This document shows positions 1-8,264 of a stretch of 32,856 nt of DNA, in pieces. Source of the stretch: Chloroflexota bacterium (GTDB lineage Bacteria > Chloroflexota > Anaerolineae > Anaerolineales > E44-bin32); contig JAPUGV010000020.1 in NCBI GenBank assembly GCA_027298025.1, positions 1-32,856 on the forward strand. Direction: 5' to 3'. The first letter of the stretch is position 1. Every line of letters begins with the position of its first letter. The translations under genes and the position numbers were made by a program. The notes under the pieces are model-generated. The model saw only the letters and a list, made by a program, of their open reading frames with translations, had not been told where the DNA came from and did no database searches.

Positions 1-2183
1 ACGAGCGACTCGCGGAGACACTATCTAGTGGCATCAAGCACAACGTTCTGAATGCGAAGAGGCATGCTGAGGAATCGCAGATCATCGCCAGCGCCGGATC
101 ATTTGGTGCGGTAACCATTGCCACCAATATGGCGGGAAGAGGGGTCGACATCAAGCTCGGCGGAGAGATCGCGGAAGAAGTGCTTGCGTCGGTCAATCGC
201 GTACTCCGGAGAATGGAAATCTCAGACCCGGAGTCACTCAACCTGAAGGAGCGCCTGGCATTGCTTGAGCGAGCGGACGAAACGGCGCTCGGGATCTACG
301 AGCCTGAGGTAGCGCTCTTCCGCCGCTTCATGAAAGAGGAGGAGCTTGTTCGTGATGCAGGGGGCCTACATGTGATCGGCTCCGAGCGCCACGACGCCAG
401 ACGAATTGACAACCAGCTCCGGGGTCGCGCCGCTCGTCAGGGTGACCCGGGTTCCTCACAGTTCTACCTCTCACTCGAAGATGAACTGATGCGTCTATTC
501 GGCGGCGAGCAGGTTTCTGGGCTTATGCAGCGCCTCAATATAGACGACGCCACGCCTATCGCACACGGAATCGTGAATAAGACTATCGAGCAGTCCCAAA
601 CGCGCGTGGAAGGCACTAACTTCGATCGCCGTAAGCACCTGCTCGAATACGATGATGTGCTTAATCAGCAGCGCGAAATCTTCTACAGCCAGCGTAACCG
701 AGTGTTTGCCAAAGACGACCTGAGCGAGGACATTCAGGAGCTGCTAAGGGCCGAAGTGGAGGCCCACGTCATCGCCGGGCTGAAGGATGAGCAGGGGCCC
801 TGGCGGCTGCTGGCCTGGCTGGAAGAGGTGCAGCCTACGCTTGGATTGGATACTGAACAACCCCACCCGTCCTTTATGTTGTCTCTTTTGCTAGAGAAGC
901 TTCAGGACATCGACGAGCGAGAGGCACTCCGCGCGGCTCTTCTGGAAATCGGAAGAAGTTCGCTAGAGGCGCAGGCTAGCCACACACGGATGGCCGCGGA
1001 AGGCCAAGTTGAGCGAGCGATATCCAGCCTCGACGAACAGATCAAGCAGCGCGCGGAGCTGGCTGACATGGCCATCGAGGGCACGCTGCTGGAAGCGGAT
1101 GAGCTGGGCACGGATCCAGATGCCAACGAAATGCTGGGTGCAGTCGAGAATGCCGCGGGCCTCCGACTGCAAGTAGATGGAAACGCCCGGCGACAGATAA
1201 CGGAGGATCCAGATCGGTTCCGAGATTCCGTTCCTGAGCTCATTGAAGCCGGCCTGGGGGTGAGGGTCTGGACCGGCCTCGTTCAAGTCTTGCAGCGGCG
1301 GGTCGGAGAGCAACTCGACGTGGCGACGGTTGAGACCCCCATCGATTGGGATCAGGCCGAGGTCGAACTCTTCGCAGCCTTGGATCGTGTCGAAGAGCGG
1401 CGCGTGCAGCTGCTCGAAGCAGAGATTACACGCGAGCTTGAGGTTACGCTGCCGCAAGCGGATTTTGTCGACGAGACGGCCAAGACCCGCGCGCTGGTGC
1501 AGATGAGCTACTCACGGCAGAAGGCCTTTGATAGTCGCAGCCACCAGGCCCGCGAATTTATTGTGCCTCTTCTTTCCTATGCTTACTATGCAGCCAGCAT
1601 GGTGGAGGCCGAGGAGCCAAGCGAGCTCACCGAGCGAGTCCTAGAGCACCTGGCCGGAGCGCAGGTTGCCGTTCGGCGCCTCATCGGCGAAGCAGAGTTC
1701 CTTAGATTGGGTTTTGCGGGTCTCGACGATAACCTCCGGGAACAGCTTCGAGCCGGATTAGGCGAGGAAGCCTATCAAGAGGCCGAGGCTGCAGGTACCC
1801 TGCAGGAGGATGTTCGCGAGCAGGTCCATCTAATATTGGGGGGCGCTCTTGTGGCGGAAGCGTACAGACGTCTGCTATTGGGTGTGGGAGACCAGTTGTG
1901 GGTAGACTATCTCACTGAAATGGAAGCTCTGCGTACCTCAATCGGGCTCGAGGCGTACGGGCAGCGCGATCCTTTGGTTCAATACAAGAGCCGAGCGGTC
2001 GATATGTTTCGCGGTCTACTGGTCAACATTCGAGCAGGGATTGTCTCCAGAATGTTCCGATTGCAGGTTAGCACGCCACAGCCGACACGTGCGGTACAGA
2101 CGAGGAGCAGACCTACTGCTCCATCCAAGACCGATGACCAACCACAAAAAAGTCGTAAGCGCCGTCGTCGAAGGCGCCGTTGA
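1..2183 (+). CDS. secA: Preprotein translocase ATPase SecA, 3' part
   Basis: The frame is open from base 3, so the gene begins before the window. SecA is the ATP-driven motor that pushes unfolded preproteins through SecYEG. Visible are [10 protein letters not shown] at bases 117-146, then [20 protein letters not shown] and [13 protein letters not shown] of the second nucleotide-binding domain, and [13 protein letters not shown] of the helical scaffold. The stretch [15 protein letters not shown] near base 1890 matches the late helical scaffold. About 390 residues separate these two scaffold parts, against roughly 120 in E. coli SecA as I recall it, so there is a large insertion of around 260 residues. 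The usual RGRSGRQGD motif reads RGRAARQGD. The C-terminus lacks the cysteine-rich zinc domain and ends in an Arg/Lys-rich tail. The stop overlaps the TTG start of the next gene. Confidence 0.97.
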   Translation, partial: ERLAETLSSGIKHNVLNAKRHAEESQIIASAGSFGAVTIATNMAGRGVDIKLGGEIAEEVLASVNRVLRRMEISDPESLNLKERLALLERADETALGIYEPEVALFRRFMKEEELVRDAGGLHVIGSERHDARRIDNQLRGRAARQGDPGSSQFYLSLEDELMRLFGGEQVSGLMQRLNIDDATPIAHGIVNKTIEQSQTRVEGTNFDRRKHLLEYDDVLNQQREIFYSQRNRVFAKDDLSEDIQELLRAEVEAHVIAGLKDEQGPWRLLAWLEEVQPTLGLDTEQPHPSFMLSLLLEKLQDIDEREALRAALLEIGRSSLEAQASHTRMAAEGQVERAISSLDEQIKQRAELADMAIEGTLLEADELGTDPDANEMLGAVENAAGLRLQVDGNARRQITEDPDRFRDSVPELIEAGLGVRVWTGLVQVLQRRVGEQLDVATVETPIDWDQAEVELFAALDRVEERRVQLLEAEITRELEVTLPQADFVDETAKTRALVQMSYSRQKAFDSRSHQAREFIVPLLSYAYYAASMVEAEEPSELTERVLEHLAGAQVAVRRLIGEAEFLRLGFAGLDDNLREQLRAGLGEEAYQEAEAAGTLQEDVREQVHLILGGALVAEAYRRLLLGVGDQLWVDYLTEMEALRTSIGLEAYGQRDPLVQYKSRAVDMFRGLLVNIRAGIVSRMFRLQVSTPQPTRAVQTRSRPTAPSKTDDQPQKSRKRRRRRRR

Positions 2184-3232
2184 GTAGCTCTCCCTCGCAA
2201 TACGAGCTGCTGACCGATCTGCCCAAGGTCGATCTCCACCGACATCTTGAAGGTTCGCTGCGAATCCGAACCCTCATGGAAATTGCGGCCCAGGAAGGAC
2301 TTGACCTGCCTAAAGAGGAATCGCTGCTTCGCGAGCAGGTTCAGATCGGAACCGCCGAACCGAAAACCCTCCCTAACTTCCTATCCAAATTCCGGGTTTT
2401 ACGGCCAATTTATCGTTCTCCAGAAATTATTCAGCGGGTCACTCACGAGGCAATTGAAGACGCTGCGACCGACAACATTGTGTACCTCGAGCTCCGATTT
2501 ACGCCGGCTGCGCTTTCTCAGGCCAGAGATTTTCCACTACATGAAATTGTGGAGTGGGTTATCGAGTTTGCGGCAGAAGCAGCGGATCAATTTGAGATTC
2601 GGGTTGGGCTCATCGCCAGCGTCAATCGCCACGAATCGGTGGGACTGGCAGAAGCGGTGGCGCAAATCGCAGCCGATCATGCGGGCGACGGCATACTCGG
2701 ACTTGACCTGGCGGGCAATGAAGTCGATTTCCCGGCCGATCCATTCACCTCCATCTTCAAATCCGCGGAGCAATCCGGCCTGGAAACCACAGTCCACGCT
2801 GGTGAGTGGGCGGGTGCAGATTCCGTGAGTCAAGCCATCACTTTGATGAGTGCTTCACGAATTGGGCATGGAGTGCGCGTGATCGAAGACCCCGAGGTGG
2901 TCGCAATTGCGAGAGACCGGAGAGCGGCCTTTGAAGTATGCCTGACCAGCAACCTGCATTCGGGTGTAATCGGGGGAATGGAGGAACACCCGCTGCCGAA
3001 AATGATCAATGCCGGCCTGGTAGTGACCCTGAACACAGACGATCCCGGCATCTCCAACGTACGGCTGAGCGATGAGTACTTCACCGCGGTATCTGAGCTT
3101 GGGCTGTCCGAAGAGACGCTCAAAGGATTGATCCTCTCAGGAGCCCAGCATTCTTTTCTTCCTGAGCCAGAGAAGAAGGAGCTTGAGGGCCGGCTGCAAC
3201 AATTGCTTGGGCTGGGGATGAAGGAAATCTAG
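2180..3232 (+). CDS. add: Adenosine deaminase
   Basis: The protein has 350 residues and is a metal-dependent amidohydrolase that converts adenosine to inosine in purine salvage. Zinc-binding His20 and His22 lie in [10 protein letters not shown]. Catalytic Glu209 follows His206 in [16 protein letters not shown] carries a further conserved histidine, and LNTDDPGIS (Asp287-Asp288) is the family's metal and substrate site. Length is normal for a bacterial Add. The start is TTG, overlapping the secA stop as TTGA, so translation is probably coupled to secA, although the functions are unrelated. An adenine deaminase of the same superfamily is the main alternative; the motifs alone do not settle substrate choice. 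Confidence 0.93.
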   Translation: MSSSPSQYELLTDLPKVDLHRHLEGSLRIRTLMEIAAQEGLDLPKEESLLREQVQIGTAEPKTLPNFLSKFRVLRPIYRSPEIIQRVTHEAIEDAATDNIVYLELRFTPAALSQARDFPLHEIVEWVIEFAAEAADQFEIRVGLIASVNRHESVGLAEAVAQIAADHAGDGILGLDLAGNEVDFPADPFTSIFKSAEQSGLETTVHAGEWAGADSVSQAITLMSASRIGHGVRVIEDPEVVAIARDRRAAFEVCLTSNLHSGVIGGMEEHPLPKMINAGLVVTLNTDDPGISNVRLSDEYFTAVSELGLSEETLKGLILSGAQHSFLPEPEKKELEGRLQQLLGLGMKEI

Positions 3233-3236
3233 CGTC

Positions 3237-3276
3237 AGCAAGCTAGCACAGGCACTAGCAAGCTTGCACAGGCAGA
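3237..3276. repeat. 20-bp imperfect tandem duplication in the add-MBL gap
   Basis: Two adjacent 20-bp units, 3237-3256 and 3257-3276, match at 17 of 20 positions. Each begins AGCAAGCT; the second contains the 10-bp palindrome GCAAGCTTGC at 3258-3267. They fill most of the gap between add and the hydrolase gene and probably arose by local duplication. No T-tract follows, so this is not a terminator. Confidence 0.8.
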
Positions 3277-3322
3277 TGAAGGAGCAGAGGCGATAGTCAT
3301 TGGTGATTTAGAGATCCATCTG

Positions 3323-4183
3323 GTGAGCGACGGTCTGATCTGGGTAGATCCAGGGGGGCCGTTTGGTTTGGTGCCTCGGGCGCTCTACCACCGCATCGTG
3401 GAACCGAACGAACAAAATCTCGTGCCCCAGAGTCTTACCTGTCTTCTTGTTCGATCTGAAGGCCAGAACATCCTGATCGATAACGGATTGGGCGATAAGC
3501 TGGATGAGAAGGGCGCCAGCAATTGGGGCTTGGAACGCCCTACTGGGGGCTTGGTAGACGGCTTACAAACCTTAGGACTTTCCCCTGAGGACATCGATCT
3601 CGTTATCGATACGCATCTTCACTCTGACCACTGTGGTGGGAACACGACCCTCATCGAGGGGGAGATCCAGCCTGCCTATCCTAACGCCAAGTATGTGGTG
3701 CAAAGAATGGAGTGGGCGGATGCCAGTCATCCGGACGCACGCACCCGTGCGACTTACTTTGTCGAAAACTTCAACCCGTTGATTGAAGCGGGGAGGATGA
3801 GACTGTTACACGGAGACGAGCAGATTACGGAGCATGTTCGATGCGTGATGACTCCCGGTCACACGCGCGGGCATCAGGCAGTGATCCTGCAGTCTGGCGA
3901 CTGGACCGGAATGTTTGTCTCCGACATGGCCACCTTTTCGGTGCACATGGCCCGAACGGGTTGGGTTACGGCATTTGATGTTGAGCCACTTGAAAACATC
4001 AGAACGAAGCGGCGCTGGCAGAAGTGGGCGCTTGAGCGCGAGGCTTGGTTATTCTTTATCCACGATCCCCGGAACCCCGTTGCCCAATTGAGCGAAGAGT
4101 CGGGCCGCATGGCGACGGTGGCGGTTGAGGAGGCTCAACCGCTTATTGACTCGCTTCCCATTCCGCAACAGCCTGCCGGATGA
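3323..4183 (+). CDS. Metallo-beta-lactamase-fold hydrolase
   Basis: The 286-residue protein is a soluble MBL-fold hydrolase of the general lactonase/glyoxalase II-like type. The di-metal signature is complete: HLHSDH (His98, His100, Asp102, His103), His180 in PGHTRGH, Asp201 in VSDMA and His247 in FIHDP. Substrate is not predictable. The first standard start codon is GTG at 3323, but the upstream in-frame codons 3299-3322 read IGDLEIHL, which looks like the natural first beta-strand of this family. The true start may therefore be ATT at 3299, with AGAGG at 3286-3290 eight bases upstream. It lies downstream of add on the same strand, and its 3' end overlaps the convergent gene by 41 bp. Confidence 0.85.
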   Translation: MSDGLIWVDPGGPFGLVPRALYHRIVEPNEQNLVPQSLTCLLVRSEGQNILIDNGLGDKLDEKGASNWGLERPTGGLVDGLQTLGLSPEDIDLVIDTHLHSDHCGGNTTLIEGEIQPAYPNAKYVVQRMEWADASHPDARTRATYFVENFNPLIEAGRMRLLHGDEQITEHVRCVMTPGHTRGHQAVILQSGDWTGMFVSDMATFSVHMARTGWVTAFDVEPLENIRTKRRWQKWALEREAWLFFIHDPRNPVAQLSEESGRMATVAVEEAQPLIDSLPIPQQPAG

Positions 4184-4844
4184 GCTTCTTGATCTCCTCG
4201 TCCGGTACCTGTTCGATCTCGTAGCTTTTTACGCCGATCAAGACTTTCACTCCGCCCACAGCGTCTGGAGAGAGTCGAACTCCGCGATCGGGGGTATCGG
4301 CTAGGGACCGCTGCAAGATCTGATTTATCTCTTCGAGCATTCGGTCCGGCGAAGAGGGCCGCTGGGCGGAGATTGCCGCGGGTCGGTCCCCGAGCTCGAA
4401 TTCCCCCCGGAACCAATCCGCGAGGTCTGAGGCCGCGTATGCCAGGCGCCTGCGCTCTGCCTCATTCTCAATATCTTTGCCATCTCTATATTCGTGATCG
4501 CCTAAGCGCACGACCAGTCTTCCCGTTACGTCCTCCCGATAAATTTCCGCGATTAAATGCCGTTCCCGCGGTGTCTCATCGGGCGGTGCTTCCAGCTTCT
4601 CGGATTCCAATTGAGGATCTCCCTCGTCTGCTTCAGAACTCGCCGGATCGTCGCCATCTTCTTCGGGAGATGGCTGCTCTTCCACATCTGCCGCATCTGA
4701 AGGCTCTTTATCTTGCTCGCCTTCCAGTTCCAACTCCGCAGCGATCCGGCCCTCCCGTCGATTAAGCACCAACGCCACGGCGATTAAACCCACAGCAATC
4801 CCCACGATGATGAGCAGAACCCCCAACATCAGTGGGTTATCCAT
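4143..4844 (-). CDS. Membrane-anchored acidic protein of unknown function
   Basis: I do not recognise this 233-residue protein. Residues 5-28 form one hydrophobic helix followed by NRREGR, predicting an N-out, C-in single-span anchor. Residues 34-92 are a low-complexity linker rich in Glu, Asp, Pro and Ser. The remaining ~140 residues look folded, with a segment LTRLVVRL-like in character (TGRLVVRLGDHEYRDGKD) and a C-terminal helix ending KKLIRQAVAEWEASQ. It starts two bases after the mutM stop, so the two are surely co-transcribed, but nothing in the protein suggests DNA repair. The 3' end overlaps the convergent hydrolase gene. Existence as a gene is well supported by its clear translational spacing; function is unknown. 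Confidence 0.8.
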   Translation of the reverse strand: MDNPLMLGVLLIIVGIAVGLIAVALVLNRREGRIAAELELEGEQDKEPSDAADVEEQPSPEEDGDDPASSEADEGDPQLESEKLEAPPDETPRERHLIAEIYREDVTGRLVVRLGDHEYRDGKDIENEAERRRLAYAASDLADWFRGEFELGDRPAAISAQRPSSPDRMLEEINQILQRSLADTPDRGVRLSPDAVGGVKVLIGVKSYEIEQVPDEEIKKLIRQAVAEWEASQ

Positions 4845-4846
4845 TC

Positions 4847-5674
4847 TTACGCGCGCTCCTCAACCTGACATGTCGGGCAGAAGTAGGTGCCGCGCTGGCC
4901 CACGACCGTGCGCACGATCTCCGTTCCGCACGCGGGACAGGGTTCGCCCGCACGACCATAGGCCCGGAAGTAGTTTTGGAAGTCCCCTCCCCGGTAAACC
5001 CAGTCGATGCTGGCGCCATTGTGGTCTAAGCCGCTCTGAAGCGCCGCTCGGATCCCTTCCAATAGATCTCGCACTTCCGCAGAATGGAGGGAATCGCTCT
5101 GCCGCAGCGGATGTAGCTTCGCTCGATGCAGGGCCTCGTCGGTATAGATGTTCCCCAGGCCCGCGATCACGGTCTGATCCATCAGCAAAGGCTTGAGCGC
5201 CCGCCGATGTTCGGAAAGAATCTGGTCCAACGCCGCCGAGTCGAAATCATCCGAGAGTGGCTCAGGACCGAGCTTCCCTAGCAGCCCACCTGGATCCTTC
5301 AATAGGTACACCCTGCCGAATTTCCGGGAATCGCTGAAGCGGAGCTGCCACCCGGAGTCTAAATTGAACACCGTATGGTCGAATCGACCCCGCGGGCTGG
5401 CGGAGTCGGCTATCCTTAGATCGCCACTCATCATGAGATGGATTGCAAGAGTTCTTCCATCGAGCGGGATGAGGATAAATTTGCCACGACGCGTTACGTC
5501 CTGAACCGTGCGCCCGCGAATCTGCTTGCGAAAGGTGGAGACGGCAGGCTCGACAATATGCCTTGGCCAGCGAAGGCTAACGCCTTCAATTCGCTGCCCC
5601 ACAAGGGAGGGCTCTTCATCAGAGCCGCGGCGCAGGTGCAGCCGGATGGTCTCAACTTCGGGCAGTTCAGGCAT
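4847..5674 (-). CDS. mutM: Formamidopyrimidine-DNA glycosylase (Fpg/MutM)
   Basis: The 275-residue protein removes oxidised purines such as 8-oxoguanine and cuts the abasic site in base excision repair. The N-terminus MPELPEVET gives catalytic Pro2 and Glu3. RRGKFILI carries the conserved lysine, HLMMSG follows, and AGLGNIYTDEALHRAKLHP is the helix-two-turn-helix region. The C-terminal zinc finger is complete with Cys246, Cys249, Cys266 and Cys269. Length is typical. An exact TATAAT lies 8 nt upstream of the ATG, so the mRNA may be leaderless. The gene is followed after 2 bp by a membrane-anchored protein. Confidence 0.97.
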   Translation of the reverse strand: MPELPEVETIRLHLRRGSDEEPSLVGQRIEGVSLRWPRHIVEPAVSTFRKQIRGRTVQDVTRRGKFILIPLDGRTLAIHLMMSGDLRIADSASPRGRFDHTVFNLDSGWQLRFSDSRKFGRVYLLKDPGGLLGKLGPEPLSDDFDSAALDQILSEHRRALKPLLMDQTVIAGLGNIYTDEALHRAKLHPLRQSDSLHSAEVRDLLEGIRAALQSGLDHNGASIDWVYRGGDFQNYFRAYGRAGEPCPACGTEIVRTVVGQRGTYFCPTCQVEERA

Positions 5675-5682
5675 GTTCGCGG

Positions 5683-5688
5683 ATTATA
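5683..5688 (-). promoter_or_regulatory. Candidate -10 element for mutM (leaderless start)
   Basis: On the minus strand this reads TATAAT, followed by 8 nt and the mutM ATG. Transcription would begin at or one base before the start codon. I see no good -35 hexamer; TG directly precedes the hexamer. Confidence 0.65.
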
Positions 5689-5729
5689 CAGCCCACGTGG
5701 TGCGCGATCATCGGTAGATCGGTCCCGGT

Positions 5730-6290
5730 TCAGGGTACCTGCACGTAGTCCCGCAGGCTTTCAAGCTTCGAGGGTCCAATCCCCTCCACCTCCAGCAGGT
5801 CTTCAAGGCGCTGGTACGGACCCTTCTGCTCTCGGTACTCGACGATTCGCTGCGCTAGAACCGGTCCGATTCCAGACAGGCGTTCCAACTCTGGGGCCGA
5901 AGCGGTATTGATTGAGATCTTCTCACTGGAGCCAACCGGATTGGAACTCAGGGGCACCGATTCGGAGACTTCAGGTACGTACACCTGCTGTCCATCTTCC
6001 AGTCTGGCGGCCAGGTTGATCCGGTCCTGGCTCGCCTCCTTGCCAAATCCTCCGGCGGCATCGATGGAATCCTGGACGATGGATCCGAAAGGAAGCTCAT
6101 ACACTCCCGGATGGAGCACCTCGCCCGCCACATGGATGCGCAAATTCGCAGGTTCTGCCAGGACGATGGGTTCGCCCCTGGGTGGGGAGGTGAGCAGCAT
6201 CGCTGCTCCCACTCCTGAGATGAGGACGAGCGCGCCAACTACATGCGGGCCGGATCGCTGTAATATCGAGCGAGTATCGTGGGGTTCCAT
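5730..6290 (-). CDS. comEA: ComEA-like DNA-binding protein (SLBB + helix-hairpin-helix)
   Basis: The 186-residue protein has an N-terminal membrane helix at about residues 16-35, then an SLBB-type domain (LRIHVAGEVLHPGVYELP, with the family's AAGG motif), and a C-terminal double helix-hairpin-helix beginning ISINTASAPELERLSGIGP. This is the standard layout of ComEA, which binds incoming double-stranded DNA at the outer face of the membrane during natural transformation. I chose ATG at 6290; an ATG at 6302 is also possible, and longer in-frame starts would run into the divergent gene. The usual partner comEC is not adjacent. It is separated from mutM by 55 bp that hold the mutM promoter. Confidence 0.88.
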   Translation of the reverse strand: MEPHDTRSILQRSGPHVVGALVLISGVGAAMLLTSPPRGEPIVLAEPANLRIHVAGEVLHPGVYELPFGSIVQDSIDAAGGFGKEASQDRINLAARLEDGQQVYVPEVSESVPLSSNPVGSSEKISINTASAPELERLSGIGPVLAQRIVEYREQKGPYQRLEDLLEVEGIGPSKLESLRDYVQVP

Positions 6291-6301
6291 GCGCTTGTAC
6301 A

Positions 6302-6307
6302 TATAAT
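6302..6307 (+). promoter_or_regulatory. Candidate -10 element for the cobalamin adenosyltransferase gene (leaderless start)
   Basis: Exact TATAAT lies 7 nt before the ATG at 6315. On the opposite strand the same bases read ATTATA within GTATTATATG, so TATTAT could serve comEA, whose ATG is 11 nt further on. No convincing -35 was seen in either direction. Confidence 0.6.
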
Positions 6308-6314
6308 ACACGCC

Positions 6315-6878
6315 ATGCCAAAGTACTTCGGAGGTACCGGCGACGATGGCTACACGGGACTGCTTGGAGACCGCCGCGTTCCGAAGAGTCACCCTCGGCC
6401 GGAGGCCTATGGCGCGCTGGATGAGGCCTCGGCCGCGCTAGGTCTCGCAAGAGCGCTCATCCGTTCGAATCAGGTCCAAGAGGTCCTGATCGAAGCGCAA
6501 CGGGATCTCTACCACATCATGTCCGAGGTGGCGGCGGAGCCAGAGATCGCCGAACGATTCAGGGTCGTTGACCGTGGACGTGTTGACTGGCTGGAAGCGC
6601 AGATCGAGCGCTTCGGAGCCGCGGTGGTGATGCCCAAGGAATTTGTCATCGCCGGCGACACAAGCTCTGCCGCGGCCTTAGACTTCGCCCGCACCGTGGT
6701 GCGCAGAGCGGAGCGAGCTGCGGTTCGTCTGGATCTCGGTGCGCGCGAGGACCGCACGGATTTCGAGAATCCACATCTATTTGCCTATCTAAACCGGCTT
6801 TCATCCCTGTGCTTTGTGCTGGCCCTCTGGGAAGTCCAGCATCAAGGCGACGGCTCACCGACCCTGGCCAAAGGCTAG
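6315..6878 (+). CDS. PduO-type cob(I)alamin adenosyltransferase
   Basis: The 188-residue cytoplasmic enzyme transfers the adenosyl group of ATP to cob(I)alamin, making coenzyme B12. Signature features are the N-terminal nucleotide loop GGTGDDGYTGLLG with RVPKSHPRPEAYGALDEASA, the central ARTVVRRAERA, and the C-terminal YLNRLSSLCFVLALW. The motif GDDGYTG replaces the more common GDxGxT form. The start at ATG 6315 is preferred over an upstream in-frame start because the family begins just before GGTGD and because TATAAT sits 7 nt upstream. It converges on the GNAT gene with a single base between the stop codons. No other B12 gene or riboswitch is in the window. Confidence 0.93.
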   Translation: MPKYFGGTGDDGYTGLLGDRRVPKSHPRPEAYGALDEASAALGLARALIRSNQVQEVLIEAQRDLYHIMSEVAAEPEIAERFRVVDRGRVDWLEAQIERFGAAVVMPKEFVIAGDTSSAAALDFARTVVRRAERAAVRLDLGAREDRTDFENPHLFAYLNRLSSLCFVLALWEVQHQGDGSPTLAKG

Positions 6879-6879
6879 G

Positions 6880-7731
6880 TCAGAGCTGGATCTCGAAAAC
6901 CGGAAACTCCTTTCCCGTGGTTCGAAACCCTAGTTTTTCGTAAAGACGGCGGCTGGATGTGTTTTTTTCCTGCGTATTGACCGAGAGCTGACCCAATCCG
7001 ATCTGCTGGATGCTTTCAATCGCGTCATTCACTAGCGCGGTGCCAAGGCCCTCTCGCTGATGAGAGGGCTGTACCGCAAGTCGAGCGAGGTGCGCGCCAA
7101 AGGGCGAGCTGGTCGTGATCTGGTAGCCCAGGACCTCCCCTTGATCTTCGATCAAGCTTGCGGAAGAGGCCTGAGTTATGGCCTCCGCTAGCGAATCACC
7201 GGATAGCTGCCACATTGGCTCAAAGGCGCGACGGTCCAACTCCAGGATCGCTTGCAGGTCTGCGGAACGGATCGAACGTAGCTGGCGAGGGGTATCGCGG
7301 CTGGCTCCCGCGCCTGGCTCAAGCCCGATTTCATAGAAAATCACAGAATTAGTGCGCTCGAAGCCAGCCTCCAAGACAAGCCGCTCCAACCAATCTTCGA
7401 GCGCGAGCGCACCGACTCGACCGACGTTTAGCTTGAGCAGTCGAGAAACACCTTCGGTCCACAGAACCTCCCACATCTCCTGAACATCATATCCCTCAGC
7501 CACGGCAAAGGTTCGTACCCAGGCCACACCAGGCAGATCAGGCGGGCAGCCCAAGGTGCCCGCCGCCGTCTTTCCTACGGTTGCCAGGATAAATGGCTCC
7601 TTTTCGGTGAGGCTGGTGGGATCAAGCCAGTCCAGATGCACGTGGGACCAGGGTGCGCTCGCGACGAGATCTTCGATCACGACCCGGTCCTCAGGTGAGG
7701 CCTGTCTGAGCTTCAAGTCCGACTCCCTCAA
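6880..7731 (-). CDS. GNAT-family N-acetyltransferase, possibly two-domain
   Basis: The 283-residue protein ends in a clear GNAT domain (about residues 150-283): LAVQPSHQREGLGTALVNDA is the acetyl-CoA binding motif A and NTSSRRLYEKLGF is motif B. Residues 1-140 have a similar size and pattern and may be a degenerate second GNAT fold. Substrate is unknown. The start is TTG, overlapping the stop of the TPR gene as TTGA, so it is the third gene of a coupled set after the XRE regulator and the TPR protein. It may modify a protein or small molecule controlled by those neighbours, but that is guesswork. Confidence 0.85.
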   Translation of the reverse strand: MRESDLKLRQASPEDRVVIEDLVASAPWSHVHLDWLDPTSLTEKEPFILATVGKTAAGTLGCPPDLPGVAWVRTFAVAEGYDVQEMWEVLWTEGVSRLLKLNVGRVGALALEDWLERLVLEAGFERTNSVIFYEIGLEPGAGASRDTPRQLRSIRSADLQAILELDRRAFEPMWQLSGDSLAEAITQASSASLIEDQGEVLGYQITTSSPFGAHLARLAVQPSHQREGLGTALVNDAIESIQQIGLGQLSVNTQEKNTSSRRLYEKLGFRTTGKEFPVFEIQL

Positions 7732-8264
7732 GAGCGAAGAAGACGGGACGGTATTCTTAGGAGGAACTGGATCAGGCGTGCGCGAAATCCAGCAGCGCGG
7801 CCGATTGGGACGCCTGCCTGCAGGGTGGCGGCCGCATCAAATGGCCTGCGTTGACGCAGCTGAAGCTGCGACAACGCATTCAGCGTGAGCATTCGTTCTT
7901 CGTCGTCTCCGGTCCGTTGAAAAAGATCTGCCGCTTCACGGTATGCGGCTTCGGCACCGTCCAGTTCTCCGCATGCTTCCAGCGCTGCAGCCAGGTTTCC
8001 GGTGGCGCGTGCCTGGCGGCCGTAATCTCCCGCTTCCCGGAACACCTGCGCCGTTCCGCGAACGACCTCCAAGGCTTCCCCATTTCGGCCATGCTTGAGC
8101 AGGGTCACGCTCAAGCTATTGGCCAATTCAGCGGATTTTAATGGATCGTCTGTGGCCGCGCGCGCAGATTCAAAGAGATCGATCGCTTCGTCGTATCGAT
8201 CTGTCTCGTAAGCTGCCAGCGCACGCTGCTCAAGCGCGGCTGATTCTGAATCAAATGCCGTCAA
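7728..8264 (-). CDS. Tetratricopeptide-repeat protein
   Basis: The 178-residue protein is almost entirely helical with about three to four TPR units. Typical unit features are ALAAYETDRYDEAIDLFESA, the ATGNLAAALEACGELDGAEAAYREA segment and LNALSQLQLRQRRPFDAAATL. It has no signal peptide or membrane helix, so it is a cytoplasmic protein-interaction scaffold. The start codon is TTG and overlaps the XRE stop (TTGA); its stop overlaps the next TTG start in the same manner. Such tight coupling suggests the three products act together, with the TPR protein perhaps a partner or sensor for the regulator. No catalytic motif is visible. Confidence 0.85.
   Translation of the reverse strand: MTAFDSESAALEQRALAAYETDRYDEAIDLFESARAATDDPLKSAELANSLSVTLLKHGRNGEALEVVRGTAQVFREAGDYGRQARATGNLAAALEACGELDGAEAAYREAADLFQRTGDDEERMLTLNALSQLQLRQRRPFDAAATLQAGVPIGRAAGFRARLIQFLLRIPSRLLRS

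Noticed and set aside
6291-6392. Longer comEA start adding 34 residues
   Set aside because: It would overlap the divergent adenosyltransferase by about 78 bp and precede the predicted membrane helix with unrelated sequence.
6469-6930. GTTCGAA-type T-loop-like sequences suggesting a tRNA
   Set aside because: They lie inside coding genes with no acceptor stem or anticodon arm around them.
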